In this document: one piece after another, positions 1 through 11,813 of the stretch | Numbering within the stretch: the stretch's first letter is position 1 | How the letters are laid out: each line of letters starts with the position of its first letter | Assembly (NCBI GenBank): GCA_014773175.1 | Contig: VXCM01000445.1 | Coordinates: 186,001-250,000, forward strand | From: Lucifuga dentata | Lineage: Eukaryota > Chordata > Actinopteri > Ophidiiformes > Bythitidae | DNA: 64,000 bases | Reading direction: 5' to 3' | Translations under genes and position numbers: made by a program | Notes under the pieces: generated by a model | Database searches by the model: none | The model's input: only the letters and a program-made list of their open reading frames with translations | What the model was told of the DNA's origin: nothing

Positions 1-1403
1 AACTAGATGCAATGATAAGGCAAATACATCTTTAGTCTGCATACCACTAAATAGGTCACCTTGCATTGACTCACGACTAGGAATGTATAATTAGCTTACC
101 TGCTACACCAGTTTATTCATCCACCCAATGTTGGTAGGAGTGTTCAAAGCTATTCAGCTCTATTAGTTGCCCACTAGAATTTATTACCAGAGAAGAGAGG
201 CTGAACCCATTGGAAGGTCATAAATTGAAAGCTGAGAGGCATGGGAATGTGCTGCTGCCTTTAGTGTCACAGCTGCTCAACTCAGCTTCCTCCCAGAGTG
301 TGTTTCCTTATTTCACTTCAATCCACATGGCTAAATTGTTGGCTGCTTTCTGTTTTAGGAAACCAGACAAGAGCTAAATTATAGACCCAGTGTCGGCGAC
401 ATTTCTATATGAAAAGCTGACAAAATGACTGAGTCAAAAACAACAAAGCCTGCATTTTAATAACGCAAATGAGCAACAGAGGCAAGACAACACACACAAG
501 GAAATATCAGGCTTTCAACCATTCCGGCTTCTTGTTAAAATGTCAGCCAGGCATATGCTCATAATAAATGATTAAACCACGCCATGGGTCAAGATTTGTC
601 ACAAAGGGCGGAAGGCAGTTAGCTCAGTCGCCATCTACCTCTAAACAAGCTAACTACCATGGCTACCATAAGTTGAATATACTGGTAATCACGTCCATTG
701 TGGGAATTTTACATATCTAAACATTACTACTGTTGTAAAGTGGACGACATTTTTATTGTTAGCCAAGACAGCTATTAAAGCGTTAATCTAAGCACTCACC
801 TAACCATTCATAGACGACTCAAAGCCCAACAGCTTAACGTACTGCTAACGGCTACCTTCTTATTTCATAAAAGTGTAAACAACGAAGAGCAACCATAATA
901 TAACATCGGCGTTATTTAATGTAAAGTGCTTCCAATAACAAAGTAAAGTCCGCCAGATCACACTGTCGTATGTGTTCGTCAGATTTTTTTCTTTCTTCTT
1001 CCAGGAAATAGCCATAGCCCCGCCAGCATGCTAAGCTTGCTACGTTAGCAGGCTATCTTAGCTCCGTCACTTTCCTTTTCTCAGCAACTCGTTATTCCGG
1101 AGTTAAGTCAAGACCAGTTGTATTAAGACCACCATATATCAGTTAACAATAATAATCTGAGTTAATAATAATCAGTTACTTCAACAAATTTTAAGACTGG
1201 GCACGTTTCCAACGTTCCAGTTGTCCTGCACTAGCTAATGCTAACGCAGCTACACACTTAAGAGAAACCCCCTGTGCACTTTAGCTACCTTATGTTGTGA
1301 TTAATTATCTTTAACGTAGCTGTTACGACTGTGAAAATGTTGCTAATATAAAATCACTTTCCAAAATATCGATTTTAGTTAGATTTGTTATATAGGTACT
1401 TAC

Positions 1404-1560
1404 AAAGAGGAGGCTAAACATTGAAATCCCGTGACTACCGCAGAGAAAGTGGAGGGAGAACAGAAACCGCTGTCAGGTCGCCTTTTTGTTCCTCTTCAAT
1501 GTGGCAGCCTGGATTCTTGTCCGAGGTCCGGACTGCTGTCGGGGAGGAGCCTCATCACTG
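1404..1560 (-). promoter_or_regulatory. Possible first exon or promoter of a leftward neighbour gene
   Basis: This stretch is richer in CpG than its AT-rich surroundings (about seven CpG in 130 nt). On the minus strand it ends in CTCCTCTTT followed by GTAAGTACC, a near-perfect donor with GT at 1403-1402. An ATG at 1421-1419 would give M-F-S-L-L-F before the donor, but its Kozak context is weak, so the exon may be non-coding. A second strong minus donor (GGTTAG|GTGAGT) lies at 800/799 and could belong to a second or alternative exon. I cannot name the gene; the remaining exons would lie left of the window. Confidence 0.3.
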
Positions 1561-1681
1561 GTGCTGCCTTCAAGACTAACGGAAACTACATTTACAAATA
1601 AACATATCTGAAATATTTTTTAAATTAAAATGAAACTTGCACACATTAATTGAGGTAATTTAACTGAAATATCGTATTTAG

Positions 1682-1740
1682 GTACAATTTTGAGGTACTT
1701 GTACTTTTTAAGTGTTTGAGTATTTCCATTCCACATTTAA
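1682..1740. mobile_element. Relic of a common teleost hAT-like non-autonomous repeat
   Basis: The words ttgaggtacttgtactttt and gagtatttccattcc match the interior of a very common fish repeat whose ends read CAGTGGTGGAAGAAGTA. Only an internal piece is present. The family assignment rests on recall of the pattern. A terminus of the same type is seen at 22741. Confidence 0.4.
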
Positions 1741-1959
1741 AATGCTTGTATTATCAGTACTTGACCTGTATGTCAAATATTTTTCGTCACTGTATTAGAA
1801 AATGAAAATATACGTGTTTGATGCTCATTTCCCTCTTTGTTTCCCTGCTTTATTACAGATTGGCTGGTGTCATTTTATTTTTTTTGATATATAAAAGAAA
1901 ACAGTAAATTTACGTCAAACCCTACATACATAGAATATGTAGGTCAGACATACTGTTTA

Positions 1960-2060
1960 CCGGAAGGAACTTGAAGACAGCATGAGTGTCTGGCGTCACT
2001 ACGACGTCAGGAGGGTCCGGGTGGACGATGACAGTTCATCATGGTGACGACAGTTCCAGA
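1960..2060. promoter_or_regulatory. CpG-dense patch with ETS and CRE-like words
   Basis: About eight CpG occur in ~90 nt inside AT-rich DNA. There is an ETS-type CCGGAAG (taccggaaggaac, about 1960) and two CRE/AP-1-like words in tggcgtcactacgacgtcagg. A 21-codon plus-strand ORF (1982-2047, beginning MSVWRHYDVRR) lies inside. It could be part of a bidirectional promoter together with the 1404-1560 segment. No gene to the right on the plus strand can be supported. Confidence 0.3.
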
Positions 2061-2061
2061 A

Positions 2062-3095
2062 AATAATCATTCTTCACAACATTATATGACTCCGCTTATA
2101 AAGGTCTCACGTGGTTGGGTGTGTCTATTCAATTTCAAGTTTTTGATTTGAATGTTTGAATGGATGGATGATATATAATATAGATGCTTCCAATATTACA
2201 GGAAAACTTTAAAATATCATGACCCTACTCAAACACTTAAAGAAAACCATCTTGAAAATAATCTTATACTGTAATATTGTCTTTAAAAGTCTTTGAGTAG
2301 GTAATGTGTACTATTTCAACACAAGCAAAAGTGAGACATTAAAATTACACATTTCCATTTTATTTTAATTTTAAAGAGGTTATTGCCACGTCTAAGCATA
2401 ATGGCAGATACAAAGATAATTCACATAGCAAAGGCCCACAAAAATTAATATTATTACTTATCTCCCTCTAGTGTTCATTTCTTTACCTGCAAAACAACTT
2501 AGACTGTGGCAAGCAGAAAAATTGGAAAATAGTTTCATTGGAAGCTCTTATAGTTGCACTTTAAAAACTTAATGGTATATTTTCATCATGACAATAAATT
2601 ATTTTCAACAATTCAACTTTTTGATAGCAAAATTTTATATTCATAAATGTCAATTCTGCATTGTTTCTTACCATAGTTAAGAAATCCAGTCCTTTTTGAC
2701 TCATTAATAAGACCAAAAGCTCATTATTGATGTCTTGACATGCAGAGTTAACCCAGTTTTTAAAAATTTGTCTTAATTTATGCTTTATTTGTATTGCTCA
2801 TTTATTAATCTTTGTTTATAATGTTTTCCCACAGATTTTATGATCAACTGTAAACTCATGTGTGCCTGACTTTATGATGTTATAATTCTAGTTTAATAAA
2901 GGGTCCATTAAAAAAGCTGAAAATTAATTATTACCATTACTACTGCTGCTAGGCTACTATATATTTTTAATACTAATACTACGAACAAAATCGTCAATAA
3001 TGTAATGATAATAATAACCTATAACCTATTGCAGTTAATAAAGACCTGGCTTTACTTCTACTCTTTTCACACAGTAGGCAGGAATGGAAGACTGA
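2062..3095. other. AT-rich intergenic stretch, nothing recognised
   Basis: Low-GC DNA with no convincing ORF, splice pair or repeat boundary. It separates the CpG-enriched segment from the putative col8a2 3' end. Confidence 0.6.
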
Positions 3096-3115
3096 CACAA
3101 ATGTACAAGAAAGTT

Positions 3116-3121
3116 TTTATT
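3116..3121 (-). terminator. Candidate distal polyadenylation signal AATAAA
   Basis: The minus strand reads catcAATAAAaactttcttg, with a GT-rich element (tgtgtcagtcttcc) 20-35 nt downstream. This fits a vertebrate poly(A) site and would give col8a2 a 3'UTR of about 3.07 kb. A proximal AATAAA at 6023-6018 is the short-UTR alternative. Confidence 0.35.
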
Positions 3122-4714
3122 GATGTGGTATCAATACAATCAAGTACTGTAGATTTTGTATAAGCAGACAAACATTTTCAATCAAAAAGAGTGCATTTTA
3201 TACCCAAATTCTATTGCATCGAGTGCAGCAATAGCCACGTATGACAAAAATCCTATAAGTTGATACATTGTACATTACACAAGTAGAAAATAAAAGTCCA
3301 CAAATAATCCTTCACAAAACAACGCTACAATGCTAACTACATGTTGTAAATGCTCTTACTGTAACTCATCAATGCTATTAAATACATTTATGTGTTCTAG
3401 GCTTCGGTGGTCAGTTTTGGCATTCCTATTAAATTATCACAAATGTATAAATACATCTTCATTAATTTCATGTGCAAATGGGAATGGCCGTTTGTATTTA
3501 CTGAAACTAAAACAAACAAATATCCCTTAAGAACCGAAGCAAGATTTTTTTTTATTTATTTTTTATTTTTAATAAAGAAAAACAAAAACAATTCAAAGTA
3601 ATTTGTGATTGACACGGTACATGGATCTTACTGACACTTGTTAAATGATTTGCACACAGGGCAAACTCTGCAAGCAAGTGACATTGTCTATGAAAACATA
3701 AAGGACAGAGAGTAATAGCCACATGTAACTCAAATCACCATTTCATATGTTTAAAAAAAAAGAGACAAAAAAATAAAGCAACATACAGTACATACAACGA
3801 GCCTTGGGCTGTCTAGTAGACTCACATAACAATAATGGTATATAACAGTTGTAGTTGTATTTGTGTTATGAAACAGATAGGGCATGAGCAAGTGCACTGT
3901 TTGCATTACATAGATGTAAAATACTGATTAGGCCTTGTCCTAGGACTGCTTTTCCAGAGCAACTTGAATAGTAACTGTTTATGTATAGTGACAGCATGGT
4001 TACTGGTTTATGGATGCTATTTGTAAATTAGTAAAACAGTATACATTCATTCTGGTTGCAAAGATCAATGTTTGGCACAATCCTATACATTGACATTCCA
4101 CCATCAAGGTGTAAGGTAGTCCTAAATTCAGTGTAATGAAAATGTTTGGGCAGTATAAATTATTGTTAGTCATGTCCTTGATAAAGACATTTCCCTCCAA
4201 CATTTTATTATCAAATCATGTCCAACGATTTTGCCCGAATCATGTTCGCCCCGTCTTCCTTCACGGCAGCCCTTGATAAGTGATCTGTGTAAGGATTTTG
4301 TGCACGTCACAGAATATCTTTTGTGTGAGTGACTTGGTACAACAGACTTATTGCACATCATTATGCCACTCATTGGACCAATATGCTAAGTAGCCTGCTA
4401 AGTGTTAGCCGGTAATTAATGTCAAGAAAAGCTGTGTTTTGATCTCATTATCTCTTAATTTTATTGTTTTCTCTGTCTCTCATCATGTTGTCATTATATT
4501 CATCTATCACCTATTTCATAACTTCTTCCCTTACTTTGTAAAGGCTAAATCTATGTGGGATTTTCTTATAAACCTAAAGGGGGATGAAACATATTGTGGA
4601 ACATTGACAGGACTGAAAGCTCTTCCTGAAGTCTGGTAACTCAAGTTTATTATTACCTGTGCTAAAGTGTTCATTTCCTGAATCCCAGGGGGACAATGTG
4701 ACATGACATAACTC

Positions 4715-4764
4715 CACACACACACACATACACACACACACACACACATACACACACACACACA
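4715..4764. repeat. (CA)n microsatellite with CATA interruptions
   Basis: About 50 bases of CA dinucleotides are broken twice by cata, within the putative col8a2 3'UTR or downstream region. Confidence 0.95.
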
Positions 4765-6173
4765 TGCTCTGAATGTACAAGCACACGCATACACCCACAG
4801 TGTGTCTCTTTAATGCTTCATCCAGCAGAAATAAGTAAACACACTGGCCTCACCTCTGGCCCACCACCTCTCCCAGAAATCTGGCAGGGATTTGTTAAAT
4901 GTTACACAACCTGTATTTCACAACCTGTGGGGCCCCAGTCAGTCCCTTTACTTATTCATGGAGTACATCCAGATCAATGCCCATTTCCAGCTATATACTT
5001 TAACATTATCAAGTTCTGAAACATCCTGTCCTTGTAGCCAGGGATGTTCCATTAAGATAAGCGGCAATTCAACAATATTTTTTTTTCATTTCGAACTAAA
5101 AATGCTCACAAAATGCTCTCATTTGCTCAGATATAACTCAGATACTCACTTGGTGTATGAAAATGAAAATGAGTTCTTTGAGGATAAGTATGATTAGAAA
5201 GCACTGATGTCATGATAAAGACATGGAAGATGTCTGCAATATATTGGGATTAGCAGTGATTATGGAAAAAGTGAATAACAATCAGATTGATACAAGGAAA
5301 CAGACCATCGATCTAGCTACAGTTGGTCCTTACTTGCAATTGGTCTCAGTATCTATTCTATGACATGTAAACATTGACTGTATGCATACTTTATCATCCT
5401 CAATTGATACTGTCCTTAAAGTTTAAAAAAAGACATTGACTTTGCATGATGATGATGTTTTTTGTGATTTAAATGGGGTACTTTGAATTTAATAATTCTA
5501 ATACTGTTGGTTTTCTTCTGGGTTACATTTCTGGATAGAGAAATAAATTATAAGGAAAAACATAAACCCATCCATTTAATTCAAAAAGAAGCAGAGAATG
5601 TGGCAGTTGTTTTGAGTACCAAAAGGAACAAACTGATAAAATGAAACTGAATGGTATCAAAGTACTGAATGTTTTTTTTATTCTGTCAGATGTATAAGGG
5701 CACGGGGNGTCTGGTGATGTCATCCTGATGATGTCAGGTCATTTTGGTAGGATGTGCAGTCACATGGGAAGGTCTGTTACTGACACATTACAAAGTAAGG
5801 CACTTAATACTCTGAATCCAATGAGCAACAATGATGACAAGGACCAAATAATAACAATAAAATTATGACAATATAATAATTAAAATAATATAAGCTAAAA
5901 AATTACCAACATAAAAATACAACCCAAAACACACATTTGGAGGACGCTGAAACACAGAACACAGTATGAAAATCCTTCCCCTGCCTTCTTAAATCTTTCC
6001 ATCTTTCATTCACAAAGTTTATTTTTTCTTTTGCTGATGTTGATGGTGGATAAAGATGATGGTGATAATATTGATAACTGTATGGATTTTTGTTGCTATT
6101 ATGGCTGCAGGTATTTTAGTTTTAGGGCTGCTCTGAGGTGCAGATACAGGGATGTTGGATTGAAAGGACAGCG

Positions 6174-8077
6174 TTATGTGGGACAGAGCAGGAATCCTGA
6201 GAAGGAGGAGTGGATGTACTCAGTGGAATAGAGGCCATTTGCCTGATCCGAGGGCATCTGGACCCATACCTGGTCACCCTCCTTCAGCTCTAGGACAGCA
6301 CTACCAGACGCCTGGTCCATGTAGCCCTTCTTGTATTCATCATAGGTGTAGGTGGCTGGTACATTGTTCTTGTACAGTGCCACCCACAGACTAGTTCCCT
6401 TTACATGCATGTGATAAGCAAAGTAGTAGACACCAGACAAAGGGGCGGTGAACATGCCAGTTGCCGGGTTGTAGGCGTTCTGCCCGTTGTACAGGGTCCT
6501 GTCAAATTTGATGGGCATGCCAGAGGGAGGAAATGGCGTGGTAAGGATGGCTGTAAACGCTGGTGCAACTGAGGCAGAGAGTGGAACTGTATTATATGCA
6601 GACTTCTTCCTGTCCCTTGGCACTTCGTCTCCTTCCAACTGTGAATCTGTTGGCCCTGCAACAACTGTCTGGCCATTTCCTGGAGGACCTGGGGGTCCTG
6701 GAGGGCCAGGGGGTCCAAGGCCGCCATTAAGCCCAGCTACACCTGGTTTACCTGGAGGACCTTGGGGACCTGGAGCTCCCTTCTCTCCTACCTTACCCAC
6801 TCCTGGAGCCCCTGGCAACCCAATCTCACCTTTAGGGCCTGGGGCACCCTGTGGTCCCATGGGACCCATGGGTCCCTGAAGACCAGGGATACCTGACTGG
6901 CCCCTGGGCCCTGGAGTCCCAATAAACCCACTCTCACCTTTAGACCCTGAAGTACCTGGCAACCCTGGATTCCCAGGTAAACCAATATGTCCTGCTTCGC
7001 CTTTAGGTCCAGGTTTTCCAATCACTCCACTAGGTCCAGGGTATCCTTTGTCCCCAGGTATACCAGGTTTTCCAGGGGGACCACTAGGGCCTTGGTCACC
7101 TCTGAGGCCAGGCAGACCTGGAGGGCCCTGAGGGCCTAACTCTCCTTTCAGTCCTGGCATTCCATGTTTTCCTGGTAGCCCCATTGGCCCTTGAAGTCCT
7201 GGAGGCCCTGACTGTCCATCAAGGCCTGGCACCCCTATTGAGCCCGCCATTCCTTGGTCTCCTTTGTCTCCTGGAAGACCAGGCAACCCACCATTACCCT
7301 TTTCTCCCTTTGGTCCACTCAGACCAGGTTTTCCATACCCAGGAGTCCCAGGAAATCCAGGAGACCCCCGAGGCCCTGGCTCACCTTTTGGCCCTAAAGG
7401 ACCTGGAGCTCCTGGTAATCCATCTACACCAGGCTTACCTAAACCAACTGGCCCTGGCAAACCTTGTAGACCTGGAGGCCCAGCATCCCCTGGTTCTCCT
7501 CGATCCCCTGGGAATCCATGATCACCTTTAGGACCAAGAAGTCCAGGCAAACCTTTCAGTCCTGGTTTGCCTACACCTGTAGGACCAGGTGGCCCTGTAC
7601 TGCCTTTTAGCCCAGGAGGACCCCTTATTCCTGGAGGGCCGGGCTTCCCATTTCCATTCTCACCATTGAACCCAGGCTCACCTGGTGGCCCAATAGTACC
7701 CTTTAGTCCTGGTTCTCCACGAGACCCAGGGGGTCCTCTGATGCCTGGAAGACCAGGTTTCCCATTCAGAGACAGTCCAGCTGGGCCAGGGAGGCCAGGC
7801 TGACCTGGAGGACCTCTTGGACCTGGTTCACCACGAGGACCAACCTCGCCGTTAAGACCTGGCAACCCCTTTGGCCCAATCTTTCCTGGAAGGCCTGGAA
7901 GTCCAGGCTTCCCAATTCCTGGAAAGCCAGAAGGTCCCTGAGGACCTGGCTGGCCATTGAGACCTGGCTTCCCCAGTCCAGGTTTTCCTGGAAGTCCTGG
8001 TGGCCCTGGTGGGCCTCTTGGTCCAGGTTTCCCTTGGGGTCCTGGCTCCCCCTTCACATCTGTCACGGGTGGCATAT
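6174..8077 (-). CDS. col8a2: Collagen alpha-2(VIII), main exon: triple helix and C1q (NC1) domain
   Basis: This exon encodes residues 51-684. With the upstream exon the protein is 684 aa, close to mammalian COL8A2 (about 703). The Gly-X-Y helix covers roughly residues 59-517, about 459 residues, the usual length for collagen VIII. I count eight imperfections: seven are short G-X-G sites of the type GLGKPG, GIGKPG or GYGKPG, and one is a G-X4-G site around GLSLNG. Eight is the number described for type VIII collagens. A hydrophilic linker (about 518-554) follows, then a C1q trimerisation head at 555-684 ending [18 protein letters not shown]. That ending is the COL8A2 form; COL8A1 ends GYLLYPM. 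The acceptor is a pyrimidine tract ending ctag at 8081-8078. The product assembles as trimers into hexagonal basement-membrane lattices. No frameshift or stop interrupts the exon. The ORF's own Met (8075) is internal, not the true start. Confidence 0.96.
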
Positions 8078-8183
8078 CTAGAAAAAGAGGAAAAAAGGAT
8101 CATGTAGTCAGTATGTCACAGTTGGAAAAAAGACGCAGAATAATAATGTTAGTGAATCAAAAAGCAAATCAATAACATTTATA

Positions 8184-8184
<1 letters not shown>

Positions 8185-8214
<30 letters not shown>

Positions 8215-8260
8215 TGTATGTATGTATATATGTAAGTATGTATGTATGCATTTATGTATA
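8185..8260. repeat. (TATG)n tetranucleotide microsatellite
   Basis: The tract starts with about ten perfect TATG units and becomes degenerate (tatatatgtaagtatg) at its right end. It lies in the col8a2 intron about 110 bp from the acceptor. Confidence 0.95.
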
Positions 8261-10033
8261 CAGTTAATAGATTTTGGGAGGAAAAACAATCCTTTGATAT
8301 AGGATGATAGGATAGGATGATATTATAGGTCAAAGAGATGAAGCAGACTGAGGCAGTAGTTCATGTCGACACCACAGCCAATGAAATCTCACACCTGCTG
8401 CTCCATTACAGGTACGTTCACAGGAAAACACGGCTTGTCTCTACCAAGAACACAACACTGCTTCTTCATCATTTATGATTAAAGATGGCTGGAACTCTCA
8501 GCTTAACTTAACAGTAAGTTAAGACTTAACAGTAAGAGGGTGAAGCTTATAAAAAGGAACAAAAAAGAAAGGCAGACAATTTCACCAATTTCTTAATGAA
8601 AACATATTCGGGGCAGGTACAATTAGTGCAACACTATGAATGACTTGCCTCCAAATTATTTTAGAAAATCATTTGATAACTCACTAATCATTCCTGATAA
8701 GATTGGGTTTACGCACTTTAATAGCATTATTTAAAAATACACAAATTAAAGCATTAAAACTCCTCCTTTTGCAGAAATTTTTACAAGGAGCTTTAAACAA
8801 AATCAAGAAAATCATGGAAAGCCAAATATGTAAATTACATCGTGCTACTTATACAGGTTAAATCGAAAACATGAATATAATGTTAAACCTCTTATTTTCT
8901 TTATTAAGGTGTAAAAAAGCTATATTTCAGTTATTTTATTGGGATATATTACTTTAATACTAATCAGACTAACACATAGATCATTCCATTATTTTATTGT
9001 GCAACAGAGAGGAAAAATAAAGCAGTGTACCACACGTCATAAACTTTCTTCTTATTGTTTCCTACAATGGTGGAGAAGAACAGAGCCAAAGCAGAAACAC
9101 AGAGTGGAGAAACTTAGGCTGATCTGTAAAACACTACAGTCGTGGATCGCCAATTTCAGCTGATTGTGTTGTTCCACTACCTCAGCGCTGCAACTGTGCC
9201 TGCAAGCTGAGGGAAGCTCATTGGTGTTCATTCTATAAAAGAACTGACAAAAACTGATAATTCAAAGTGTTTCCAATAGTCATACACTCTTTCACATATA
9301 TACATATATTGTTTTTTTTCTTTATCCAAGGAAAGATTTAGGTGATATACTGTCTTTTTCAGCATTTCACTGTCTCACATGTAGACTAACGTGATCACAT
9401 GAGATCTGAACCAGAGCACTGTACTGAGCATTGTACTCTTTGTACTATTGTACTATTTGTTATTGATCTTTAAAGTACCTCAAGTGTTTAATTCTATGGC
9501 AAAACCACAGCAATAAGTGAGGAAAGGGAAAACTTTACTCTTACTATGCTTGAACCAATTTTGCAGGATCCCTAATATGACACTCTGTACATAGAGCATT
9601 ACCGCCCCCTACGGGCAACTAAGGATATATATGGTGCCTTTGCAACATATACTGCATGTATTTGTAATCAAACACATTGTAGGGGTGAAAATAAAAATAC
9701 CAGTCTTTAGTGATTCTTTGTATTAGTGAGTAGACAAATATGTTTCACTCATTTATTCATGTTTAATGTATCCAGGAAAGAAAAATAAGAAAAACCATGT
9801 CACAAGTTGCCATAATTTGTTCACTTGGGGTTTTAAAGTAATTTTCACATACATGTGAACCCATGATGAATTAAGAAATTTTAAAAATGTGCCAAGATAT
9901 AGTGACTTGTCCTCAAAATTTATATTACCACTCACTATTTTATCACACACAAGGTTACATATATTATATTCATGCAGATTTGTCTTTGTATGAAAACATC
10001 AGATATTAACTATGCTGATCTTTTATTTTTACT

Positions 10034-10078
10034 CTTGTTATATATATACACACACACACACACATATATATATAACAA
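10034..10078. repeat. Inverted repeat enclosing a (CA)n tract
   Basis: The left arm cttgttatatatata and the right arm tatatatataacaag are perfect reverse complements and flank a CA microsatellite. The whole can form a cruciform or hairpin. It lies in the col8a2 intron. Confidence 0.85.
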
Positions 10079-11813
10079 GTCTAACTGTTCATTGCCAACC
10101 TAAACAAAGAAAAAGTTCTTTGCGTAGGAAAAGTCTGAAGTAAGGAGCATCAAACATCATTACCTAAGTATAATTTTGTATTTTGACATATTGTATGTTC
10201 GATATGTTTGGCGCCATACAAATTATTTATTTATTGAGAGTGACAACTGACATTGATCTTTTTTTTTTTAAAAAAAAAAGTGTTTTTTTTTTTTTTTCCT
10301 TAAATTTCTAGAATTTTGGCTCTGGTGTAAAAGGTGACTGACAGATATTGAGGTTCAGGTTTATTGACTGATTAAAAACAACACTTTATTCATATGATAA
10401 TTGTCACATACTGTTAATAATGAGAAGTAAGTACTGCAAGTGATATGCTTGATAAAATACAATCTTGTTGCAATGTAGACATTTGACCACTGGGTGGCAG
10501 AAAAAGCATATGAGCCAAATGTTTTCAATCTCACTAACACAAAGTGCTAGAAGTGAAATCTTATAGCAATTCTTTGATGTTTCTAAGAACGATTCCAATT
10601 CATCTAATATATTTTTCCAGCGCTACGTTTTTTCCTGAATCCAACTTCTGGAGTCTATCTTTGTCAAACATTATTTGTGGTAGCTAAATCAAAATGTGCC
10701 CCCCATTAGAGGAGCTTTGCTGTGAAGAAAGGGCCTCTGACCATAAAAAGAAGTTATCCATATGATCCAGAGCTTGTATTGGTAGTTAGAGTCAAATGTG
10801 ATAATGGTGGCAGTGACAGCATGCACATTTTTTCAGGATAATTATCACCTCTCCTTTCCCAGCCCTTCCTGCCTCAGTCTTTGGTAACTTCTATTTTTAT
10901 TTCCTTCACACTCTCTCTGTCTCTCCCCCTTTATCCCACAGCTGGAGAATACGTGATAAACAGTGAGGTAACAGCATCCAGATGGCGGGAAGAACAACTG
11001 GCCCAGTGGAGCTCTGCAAACAGTGGGCAATCAGGCCTCCATTAGGCCCCAACTGAGGATCTGCCAAATGTTACTGGACCCAAAGATCAAGGATACACAC
11101 ATGGTGAACCCTTACCAGTGGCTTCAGTACACAAATACATCTGTCTGTCCCGTTTGCTGGGATGGTCTCCATATCAGTCACATCTTGGACAGAGTTGGTG
11201 GAGACTCCAATTCGTTTAGTTCATAGGAAGTTGTTTTTCTGAATCTTTCCATTCTTGGCTATGTAGTTTTGGATGCTGTAGGTTGTGCATATGATCCACA
11301 TCATGCTCAGTTTGGTTCAGATCAAAAGATCAAATTCTGAGGAGGCTGCCAACAGGATATTGTAAGGGAAATATACTGTCCACTGAAGTTAACTTGGACT
11401 AAGACACACTTAATTTGAAACGACTGATGCAAATGTTAACACTTTGAAATTTGGACATATGTGTACTCTGAAACTGATATCCTACAGTAAACTTTACATA
11501 CTTGCAAGTCCTAATGCAAAGTCCCAATGTCTCCCGTGACCCAGAACACTGTTATTCTACAGTTACTGAGGTGTACAAAGACCTCTTGACCTACTGAGAT
11601 GGCTCACAGCATATTGCCACCATCCTGCATATTGCCACCATGTGCAGTATCTCTATATTTGGCCTTTTTTTTAAAGATTTCAGGCTATTGAGAAAACAGT
11701 TTTTTACCTTTGAGGCTCATAAAAACTTTTAAAAACCCATTGAATTATCTTAAAAATGCATTTTCACCAGCTTAAACCAATGCAGAATATACAGTATCCC
11801 ACACACGACTCAC

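Larger units (their letters stand above)
3098..6173 (-). other. col8a2: Probable col8a2 3'UTR and downstream region
   Basis: There is no coding exon between the col8a2 stop codon and about 3100. On the minus strand AATAAA occurs at 6023-6018, about 150 nt past the stop, and again at 3121-3116, where it is followed by a T/G-rich stretch as expected for a cleavage site. Other AATAAA words lie in the T-rich run near 3545-3580. COL8A2 transcripts in other vertebrates have long 3'UTRs, so use of the distal signal is plausible. The true end cannot be fixed from sequence alone. A (CA)n microsatellite lies within it at 4715-4764. Confidence 0.4.
8078..11813 (-). other. col8a2: col8a2 intron between signal-peptide exon and main exon
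   Basis: This is a 3.74-kb phase-1 intron with donor G|GTGAGT at 11813 and acceptor tttttcctctttttctag ending at 8078. Both sites are consensus, and the joined frame restores the conserved COL8A2 sequence across the junction. Inside are a TATG tetranucleotide tract (about 8185-8260), an AT/CA inverted repeat (10034-10078), oligo-T/oligo-A runs near 10259-10300 and a CTCF-like word near 10488-10501. I see no other coding exon in it. Confidence 0.9.

Noticed and set aside
4531..4798. Minus-strand Cys/Val-rich frames
   Set aside because: Translation of the CA microsatellite.
6174..8077. Assignment to COL8A1 instead of COL8A2
   Set aside because: The C1q tail [18 protein letters not shown] and [14 protein letters not shown] match the COL8A2 form; COL8A1 has GYLLYPM at the end.
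6176..8175. Several open frames of 70-130 codons overlapping the col8a2 main exon on both strands, some proline/glycine-rich
   Set aside because: They are shadows of the Gly-Pro-rich collagen sequence. The minus frame 6174-8077 has the C1q domain and conserved splice site.
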